This document shows positions 56,530-64,000 of a stretch of DNA of 64,000 bases, in pieces. The stretch is from Lycorma delicatula (lineage: Eukaryota; Arthropoda; Insecta; Hemiptera; Fulgoridae): positions 149,774,575 through 149,838,574 of the forward strand of contig NC_134455.1 of assembly GCF_047948215.1 (NCBI RefSeq). Reading direction: 5' to 3'. The first letter of the stretch is position 1; every line of letters starts with the position of its first letter. The notes beneath the pieces are model-generated. The model did no database searches. It saw only the letters and a list, made by a program, of their open reading frames with translations, and was not told the DNA's origin. Made by a program: the position numbers and the translations under genes.

Positions 56530-57875
56530 AAACTCAAGTTGCACAAAAGAAAAAAAAAACATTGCTTTTAAAGCAAAATCTCTGAAAGACATCAGAAAAC
56601 CAAATAAAAAATATTTTTTATTTTCAAAGGAAAAATAAAAACTGTAAACCTTATTAACTTAAGTAAATAAAAATTTACTCTATAATTATTATTTATTTAT
56701 TTTTATTTATTTTATTATTGCCTTTATTACAACAGAAAAGAAACTTAAAATAAGAGACTTAAAAATTTGCTCAAAAATCGATGTCAAAATAATTACTATC
56801 CATTATTATAGATTACATTAATTAAAAAAAAATCGTTTCTCAGCAAGAAAAATCAACAAACCAGTTAAATATACGACTGTCTCAACTGAGAGAGAATTCA
56901 GTCATTCGCATCGGCTCTAAACAAATAATAACCTTCTGACGGCAGCATTACCGAGCATAAAAATGTTACAAATTAAAAAGAAGCACAGGAAGATGTTTAA
57001 AAGTCTACACCTATATAGGCGGTAAAAAAATTCTACGAACGCTAACAAAAAGGAAGAAAAAAGCAATTAATTAAAAAAAAAAAAATAACAAGCAGTTGAT
57101 CAATCCTATTGTTCTGAAGTACGAAAGAACTCGATCAAACGCCTCTAATGTCGTTTAAAAGATCATCTGTTACAATAAGACTGATTTAATAGGACAGCTC
57201 ATATCTAAAAAATGAACCGTCATGGGTACGTCCTATTAACTATGTTTTTAATAATGCATAAGATTTTTTCGACGTTTTTTATTCTTTTTCTTCGGGATAA
57301 TAAATAATCTATTTGCTATTTCTGTTTTATTGTCCGACTATAATTTGACTTGCTCCTGTTTTGTTATTAAAACAATTCTTACGGTAAGCTAATAAAAGCA
57401 TTAACATTTTGGATTATATTAAAAGTAAATAAACCTAGGTTAAGCAGGACGAACAGTCAGAAAGATGATCGGTATTCGGACTATTCGGCTATACGCTACG
57501 TTCCACTGAAGAACAAAAAGAAAATAGTTGATTATGAGAAAAATATCAAAGTAATTAAATAAATTTATACAGAATTCAGGTATTATATAGATAGTCAAAG
57601 AAACAAACTCTTAACTAATGCATCCTTTTTGTATCCCCGTTTCGAGAAGTTTATTATATATGAAAGAAATGAAATGAAAGTTTTAATCTACTTCGTACTC
57701 GAAAATATACAGATGAGAGAAAAAGTAAGAAGTTTAATAGAACACTGAATTACTTTTCAAATGCAAAACAGCTCTTCATAGTAATAAACAAAAACCATGT
57801 CTCGATGAAAATACGTTTTAAGATCAGCTAAGTTTTCAAAATTACTGACTGTATTTGTATTAATACTTTTATAAT
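56530..57875. other. AT-rich spacer
   Basis: No gene, terminal repeat or transposon motif recognised. Confidence 0.5.
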
Positions 57876-57877
57876 AC

Positions 57878-57976
57878 CGACGATCTCCGTGGCAGATTGG
57901 TAGCGTCACGACTTTTCGTCCGGAGGTCCCAGGTTCGAATCCCGTTCGGGCATGGCTTTTTTTCAAACGCTACAAA
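57878..57976 (+). mobile_element. SINE-B copy 1: tRNA-like SINE head and start of tail
   Basis: gtggcagattggtagcgtca (A-box region), cgtccggaggtcccaggttc and gaatccc (B box GGTTCGAATCC) are in tRNA spacing. The T-stem has two mismatched pairs and the acceptor ends do not pair, so it is not a working tRNA gene. After catggc it continues ttttttcaaacgctacaaaa, a tail shared with the copy at 58880-58985. This head is a common type in arthropod SINEs. Confidence 0.7.
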
Positions 57977-58879
57977 AATTAATTTATTATCTAGTAACTG
58001 TGTAACCCTGTTGTGTTATTTTCATAATAAATAACATTATTCACTTACGTTTTAATGATTTATTTATTCTAACGCGTCTGAATAATTTTTACCGTACTTT
58101 ATTTCTTACATTTTTATCTGAATTACACTAAGTCAGTTATAAAACCATGTTTTTTGATTACTCGATTAAAATTGATACTTTTGAAACAAAAGAAGAATTC
58201 TAGACAGTTGAAGAAAGAAATCTGAAATATGTTACGCTATGTTTTTTTTTCAAATTACGATAAAGGTTTTCTTATGACAGAAATTTCAATAACGATGTCT
58301 ACATAACAGGTAAGAAAAGTTATGTTTTCCTTTATACTGTTATCTAATGCTGACAATATAATCATCCAGTGATAGATCCGAATAAAAAACTTCCTCGGTT
58401 GATTGACCGCTTTAATGAATCTTTCTGGCCTTCATTCCCGTAATTTAAGAATTACATTATTACAATAAAATCCATTGATTCAGTTACAATTTTTTTTTTA
58501 AATTTTTAACTAGCAAATTTATTTCCAATTTTCATTAGTTGTATAATTTGTTTGTTCCGTTTTTTCGAAAAATGATATAATCATGCGACTTAAATTTCAA
58601 AAATGGCTAAAACCAGATATTAAATTTTAAAAAGAATAAAGAGTAAATTAACTTAAATTAAGAATTCATTAGAATAATAATTAATATAAATATGTTTTAA
58701 AAATACTTATATAATAGTTTTACGTACTAACCGAGTAGTACGTAAAAGTTTAATGTCAGAATATTATAAATTTATATTTTACATAATAATATACGTATAT
58801 ATTTTTTTTCTTCTTCTTTTGACTGATGATTAATTCGCTACAAAAGCTTACAAAAAAGCTTGCATGTGGGAATATGAAG

Positions 58880-58985
58880 ATGGAAATCTGTAGCGTAAGA
58901 AAACTGCCAGTCCTGATCGGGATTCGAACCCGGGACCTTCGGATGAAAGACCGTGGCGCTACGGAGGAATCCGGATAAAAAAAAA
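58880..58985 (-). mobile_element. SINE-B copy 2, opposite orientation, with deletion in the D-arm region
   Basis: On the minus strand, tccgtagcgccacggtcttt then catccgaaggtcccgggttc and gaatcccgatcagga form a tRNA-like head with a well-paired T stem. Compared with copy 1 about 11 bases around the A box are missing. The tail ggcagttttcttacgctaca matches copy 1's tail. Neither copy retains a pairable acceptor stem. Confidence 0.7.
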
Positions 58986-58989
58986 GTGT

Positions 58990-60635
58990 CGATCTCTGCC
59001 ACGAAGATCACTTTAACTTATATAAGGCACTTTAACATATTTAATTTTTATAGTGATTTTTAAGATATTTTTACAACCGGATAGCTCATACAGATATGTT
59101 TTTTTTATTAACTGGTTTGATTTCTTAATATACAGTAACAAGCTGGTAAAATCGGAAAAACTAAGTCAATCGGACTAATTGATAGGATTGATTAAAAGAC
59201 TAATCTTTTAAATTTTGGAAATGACCATTCTTAATTTAAACAGATGCTTCATGTAAAGAGATTTTTAAAAAGCATAATTTTCTTAAAAAGATAAAAAAAT
59301 TAAAATTACTGTGAATTTTAAAGTTGCTTTGACTATCAACTTACTTGAGTATCTGCTTGGATTACATTGAAGCGGTAAAGGTGAATTTTCATTCGCAGTT
59401 CCTAAATTAAGTCTTTCTTCTATTAAATAATAAAATTTCGAAATGACAGTATCCCTTTATAAAAAGGTACAAAGTAATGATTAAAAACCATTATTCATCG
59501 ATAAAGCATAAAAAAAAATTTCGTTTTTCAGTTTCACTGAAATAAAATCTAACACAAACTTTTGGTCTTTTAAAAACGCATAAAATGATGCACTCCTTTT
59601 CCAAACAACTAAAAACGCTACACGTTTGTCTGCTGTGATTACCTTCATAAAGTCCCGTCAGAAAGATGTTTACCTTTTAATTTCCGACGTTTCGTGTACT
59701 ATTCGTCCGTGTGTCATTTCTGCGCGTCTTTGCACAAAAACGTTTCGTTTGATGTTGCTGTTACAAATATGAAAATATTTTATAAGAAAAACTTGTCGCC
59801 AGGCCATTCAGTTTCAATTTCAGGTTCTTTTCTAAGAAATTCGTTGTACCGTTTGTGTTCATAAATTGGTAGTTATTTTATTATTATATATTATAAAAAG
59901 TGATTTTCTTTTAATTTTTAGTAGATCATATATATAAAATGGTTTTGTAATTTTTAAAACCGTTCTTTTAAACCTAGACTGCTAACGAAATATTTTTGGT
60001 TTCGTTAATTCAGACAAATTCAAATGTTATTAACAAATCAACATTGTTTTTATTTGCTACCAATTTTATATTTTTTATTACCAATTTTTTTTTTTATTTG
60101 ATACTCTTCCACACTACCACTTTCGTGGTAGAAATATAGTTAATTATCTTTCGTGCACGTACAGGGACAAAAACTTCATTTTGTTCACGGTTCCACCGGA
60201 AGATTTTGAGAATCATTTAATAACAGGGTTTACGACATTTTTAACTGTGGAATAAAAGAAAATATTTTTCGTTAATTGTCGTGATCGTCTGCATATAAAA
60301 ATCAAAAGGTCTACTCAATTCACATAAATTTGAATTGAGTAGAGTAAAGCCGTAACTTCGAGTCTAAAGATTTACAGTTGATTTTCGGTCGAACAGCCGG
60401 CCTATCACTCAGAGTTCGAATGATTTGTTATAATGATAAATAAAAAAGGAAGCATAGCTATTATATTTTATGTATAAATTCAGATGGTTCCTCCTTTTTC
60501 ATTAATTTAATAACTATAAAGGCAATCTTTTTTTGTCACCATAGTCGTATAAGACTATTTTTTTTCTGAATTAAATGGTTCAAAGCATGTAGGAAAATAA
60601 GCGGTTTTATAAGTTTAACATTTCCCCTTGAATTT
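58990..60635. other. AT-rich spacer
   Basis: No gene recognised. A short inverted repeat ctactcaattc/gaattgagtag (60311-60342) is the only structure noted. Confidence 0.5.
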
Positions 60636-60653
60636 TAAGTTTTTTTTTTCTCT

Positions 60654-61560
60654 TCAGTCATTTGACTGGTTTGATGCAGCTCTCCAAGATTCCCTATCTA
60701 GTGCTAGTCGTTTCATTTCAGTATACCCCCTACATCCTTTATCCCTAACAGTTTGTTTTACATATTCCAAACGTGGCCTGCCTACACAATTTTTTCCTTC
60801 TACCTGTCCCTCCAATATTAAAGCGACTATTCCAGGATGCCTTAATATGTGGCCTATAAGTCTGTCTCTTCTTTTAGCTATATTTTTCCAAATGCTTCTT
60901 TCTTCATCTATTTGCCGCAACATCTCTTCATTTGTCGCTTTATCCACCCATCTGATTTTTAACATTTTCCTATAGCACCATATTTCAAAAGCTTCTAATC
61001 TTTTCTTCTCAGGTACTCCGATCGTCCAAGTTTCACTTCCATATAAAGCTATGCTCCAAACATATACATTCAAAAATCTTTTCCTGACGTTTAAATCAAT
61101 TTTTGATCTAAACAAATTATATTTCTGACTGAAGGCTCGTTTCGCCTGTGCTATTCGGCATTTTATATCGCTCCTACTTCGTCCACCTTTAGTAATTCTA
61201 CTTCCCAAATAACAAAATTCTTCTACCTCTATAATCCTTTCTCCTCCTATTTTCACATTCAGTGGTCCATCTTTGTTATTTCTACTACATTTCATTACTT
61301 TCGTTTTGTTCTTGTTTATTTTCATGTGGTAGTTTTTGTGCAGGACTTCATCCATGCCATTCATTGTTTCTTCTAAATCTCTCAGCTAGAATTACTACAT
61401 CATCAGCATATCGTATCATTTTTATCTTTTCACCTTGTACTATTACTCCGGATCTAAATTGTTCTTTAACATCATTAACTGCTAGTTCCATGTAAAGATT
61501 AAAAGGTAAAGTGGATAGGGAACATCCTTGTCGGACTCCCTTTCTTATGTTCTTCAATTA
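60654..61560 (-). pseudogene. RTE-like C-terminal half of the RT and C-terminal domain
   Basis: 61557-61348 has GVRQGCSLSTLPFNLYME (motif B) and KMIRYADDVVILAE (catalytic YADD). One frameshift later, 61364-60654 is open for 236 codons: KMKINK-like and KTKVMKCSRNN (motif D/E region), EEFCYLGSRITKGGRSRSDI, VWSIALYGSETWTIGVPEKK and a conserved C-terminal tail (RPRLEYVKQTVRDKGCRGYT). The tail type is widespread in insect retroelements and often misannotated as a host protein. Confidence 0.8.
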
Positions 61561-61653
61561 TTACTGTTGTTGTTTGGTTCCTGTACATGTTAGCAATTGT
61601 TCTTCTATCTGTGTATTTGAACACTAATTTTTTTTAAATGCTGAAAACTTTTT

Positions 61654-62511
61654 TTAGTCTACGTTATTGAATGCCTTTTCTAGGTCTATAAATGCCAAAT
61701 ATGTTGGTTTGTTTTTCTTTAATCTTCCTTCTACTATTAATCTGAGTCCTAAAATTGCTTCCCTTGTCCCTATACTTTTCCTGAAACCAAATTGGTCTTC
61801 TCCTAACACTTTTTCCACTCTCCTCTCAATTCTTCTGTATAGAATTCTAGTTAAAATTTTTGATGCATGACTAATTAAACTAATTGTTCTGTATTCTTCA
61901 CATGTGTCTGCTCCTGCTTTCTTTGGTATCATGACTATAACACTTTTTTTGAAGTCTGTCGGAACTTCCCCTTTTTCATAAATATTACACACCAGTTTGT
62001 ATAATCTATCAATCGCTTCCTGACCTGCACTGTGCAGCAATTCGACAGGTATTCCGTCTATTCCAGGAGCCTTTCTGCTATTCAAAACTTTTACTGCTCT
62101 CTTAAATTCAGATCTCAGTATTGTTTCTCCCCTTTATCCTCTTCAACTTCCTCTTCTTCTTCTATAACACCATTTTCTAATTCATTTCCTCTGTATAACT
62201 CTTCAATATATACCACGACTTTACCTATCAACTTTACCTTTTGTATTATAAATCGGTGTACCATCTTTGTTTAACACATTATTGGATTTTAATTTATGTA
62301 CCCCAAAATTTTCCTTTACTTTCCTGTATGCTCCGTCTATTTTACTAATATTCATTTCTCTTTTCACTTCTGAACACTTTTCTTTAATCCGCTCTTTTTT
62401 CACTAGTTTGCATTTCCTGTTTATAGTATTTCTTAATTGTCGATAGTTTCTTTTACTTTCTTCATCACTAGCATTCTTATATTTTCTACGTTCATCCTTT
62501 AGCTGCAACAT
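61654..62511 (-). pseudogene. RTE-like linker and N-terminal half of the reverse transcriptase
   Basis: 62511-62221 is a Lys/Arg-rich linker (LKDERRKYKNASDEESKRNY). After a short broken stretch, 62085-61654 is open for 143 codons with MNSRKAPGIDGIPVELLHSA, VIVMIPKKAG, EEYRTISLISHASKILTRIL, GEDQFGFRKSIGTREAILGL and TYLAFIDLEKAFNNVD (motif A, with the family's AFDxVD changed to AFNNVD). The domain order is correct and the reading frame almost intact. Confidence 0.8.
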
Positions 62512-63004
62512 ATCGTCTGAAACCCAAGGTTTTCTACCAGTTCTCTTTGTTCCGCCTAAGTTTGCTTGTGCTGATTTAAGAATTATCTTTTTAACATTCT
62601 CCCATTCTTCTTCTACATTTTCTACCTTATCTTTTTTTACTCAGACCTCTTGCGATGTCCTCCTCAAAAATCTTCTTTACCTCCTCTTCCTCAAGCTTCT
62701 CTAAATTCCACCGATTCATCTGACACCTTTTCTTCTGATTTTTAAACCCCAGTCTAGATTTCATTGTCACTAAATTATGGTCGCTATCAATGTCTGCTCC
62801 AGGGTAAGTTTATCAGTCAGCGAGTTGATTTCTAAATCTTTGCTTAACCATGATATAATCTATCTGATACCTTGCAGTATAGCCAGGCTTAACCCAAGTG
62901 TATATTCTTCTATTATGATTTTTAAACTGGGTGTTGGCAATTATTAAATTATACTTCGTGCAGACTCTATAAGTCGGTCCTCTCTTTCATTTCTTTGGTC
63001 AATT

Positions 63005-64000
63005 TTAAGTTAGCAATTATAAAAAAGAAGATTTTTATGAAACTTTTACTTATAATTGTTATTAGACTAGCATAAATTACCGTGAAGTTATTCCCACTTT
63101 AATGTAAGGAGTGTTATAAAGTAATTATTACGCTTCGTCAACATAGGATGAAATTTAATTGATTTTACAACATTATTGTTATTAATAAAGAAGATTACAG
63201 CGTTTAAGACGGAACCAGATCATATTCACACATATTCATGAGGTTTTAAATTAAGTAAGCAACCTAAATTAAAAATAAAAGTGATAAAGTCATCTAAATT
63301 TGACTGTTTAAAGATAATTACGGAGTAAAAGATAAAGCACTAGTATATTGTCACCGTACTTTAAAAATCAGAAAAATTGTTTCATAATTAAGCAAAAATA
63401 TAGCAGACATATATGCTCATAGACATCTTATGCTCATAAACAAATAATTTTATGAATATTAATTTTATAATCTATCGAAGGAGAAGGGTTCATAAGTAGC
63501 TGATTATTGAAGTTGATTATGAAGTTTGCTTACCTTTGATATTACGTCGGAAGAAACTACTGATCTACTATTTTACTGATATTTTAATACTTAAGAGATG
63601 ATAAGTTATATTCTTAAAAATAATCCATCAAATATATGTTAAAATCTTAGCTGTAAAAATATATATGATTTATATAATTACAACCCTGCTGTAAAACAAA
63701 ATAATTTTTAAAACATAATAAAACTGAATTAAATTACCATTTTTTTTAAATTTCGTCTGAAGTCGGCACCAAATTAAAAACAATTACCTTACTTTACTTC
63801 CAAAAGTCGTAATTGAATAAGTATTATTTTCTCATTTTTTGGTTTTAGGTCGGCTAGATCTTTTTAATTTTTTTTTTATTTATTATTTTTTTTAATTTGT
63901 TTTATAGTAACATCTGTTTAGGAGGATGAAGGTCGACTAATTTAATTTAACTGCTGGTTTATTTATACAAGTATGTAACTAATTGATAACTCGAATTAGG
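63005..64000. other. AT-rich flank at the window end
   Basis: No exon, repeat unit or transposon motif recognised. Confidence 0.5.

Larger units (their letters stand above)
60640..63004 (-). mobile_element. 5'-truncated RTE-like non-LTR retrotransposon
   Basis: On the minus strand from 63004: the end of an endonuclease (62980-62750), a Lys-rich linker (62511-62221), RT (62085-61348) and a long C-terminal region (61364-60654). The 5' cut falls within the endonuclease, the usual result of incomplete reverse transcription. There is no RNase H and no terminal zinc motif, as expected for RTE-type elements. The 3' end is near 60640, with an A-run (T-run on the plus strand, 60640-60650). Several frameshifts and stops. 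A Jockey- or CR1-related assignment is less likely. Confidence 0.75.

Noticed and set aside
57878..57960. Functional tRNA gene
   Set aside because: B box is perfect but the acceptor stem does not pair and the T stem has two mismatches. A SINE-like tail follows. The 58.9 kb copy also lacks part of the D arm.
60654..61364. Host protein gene (236-codon frame)
   Set aside because: It is the C-terminal region of the RTE-like element and continues from its YADD motif. Such tails are often misannotated as host genes.
1..64000. LTR retrotransposon, endogenous virus, CRISPR array or bacterial insert
   Set aside because: No long direct repeats with primer-binding site, no protease or integrase motif, no viral polymerase or capsid motif, no spaced direct repeats and no bacterial-style gene packing were found by eye.

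Overview
This is AT-rich nuclear DNA from an animal, most likely an insect. The evidence is spliced exons with long introns, dispersed SINEs, several non-LTR retrotransposon clades, and Tc1/mariner- and pogo-type DNA transposons. R1-clade elements and the general repeat style fit an arthropod, and Hemiptera is a guess from repeat style only. There is no bacterial operon, CRISPR array, rRNA gene, intact tRNA gene or recognisable viral or LTR-retroviral sequence.

Layout. 0-7.7 kb is a retrotransposon graveyard: a decayed R1-clade element on the minus strand (about 0.8-5.2 kb), a second R1-like 3' fragment (6.2-7.45 kb) and two copies of a tRNA-derived SINE (SINE-A). 8-22 kb holds the only host gene I can support: the last five or six coding exons (plus strand) of a coiled-coil protein ending at a stop codon at 21953-21955. 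Its introns carry a fossil reverse transcriptase, a fossil mariner end, a long TA palindrome with an RTE-type tail, and a GC-rich block. A 246-bp MITE and a 14-bp tandem array lie just past the stop codon. 23.3-24.2 kb is a fossil pogo-like transposase.

25.4-30.5 kb is a second R1-clade element (plus strand) with ORF1 and ORF2 overlapping at ATGCTTAA. 30.6-34.6 kb is mostly plain AT-rich DNA, with one candidate host exon at 32628-32731. 34.6-40.5 kb is a full-length I/Nimb-like element (minus strand) bounded by an 11-bp target-site duplication. 40.75-42.2 kb is the 5' half of a Tigger/pogo-like transposon, and a related 3' half lies in reverse at 53.5-54.2 kb. 44.24-45.35 kb is a mariner-superfamily element with 27-bp terminal inverted repeats and a long open transposase frame that lacks its N terminus.

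49-60 kb has more SINE copies, a Jockey-like RT scrap, a large imperfect inverted repeat (about 54.9-56.5 kb) and an inverted pair of a second tRNA-like SINE (SINE-B). 60.64-63.0 kb is a 5'-truncated RTE-like element (minus strand).

The genes do not form a shared pathway. The window is one host gene tail set among nested selfish DNA. All transposon reading frames except the mariner ORF are visibly broken, so nothing here looks autonomously active. I found no clear new molecular system. The best candidates for novelty are the two SINE families, the large inverted repeat, the MITE, the unplaced coiled-coil gene and the orphan exon.
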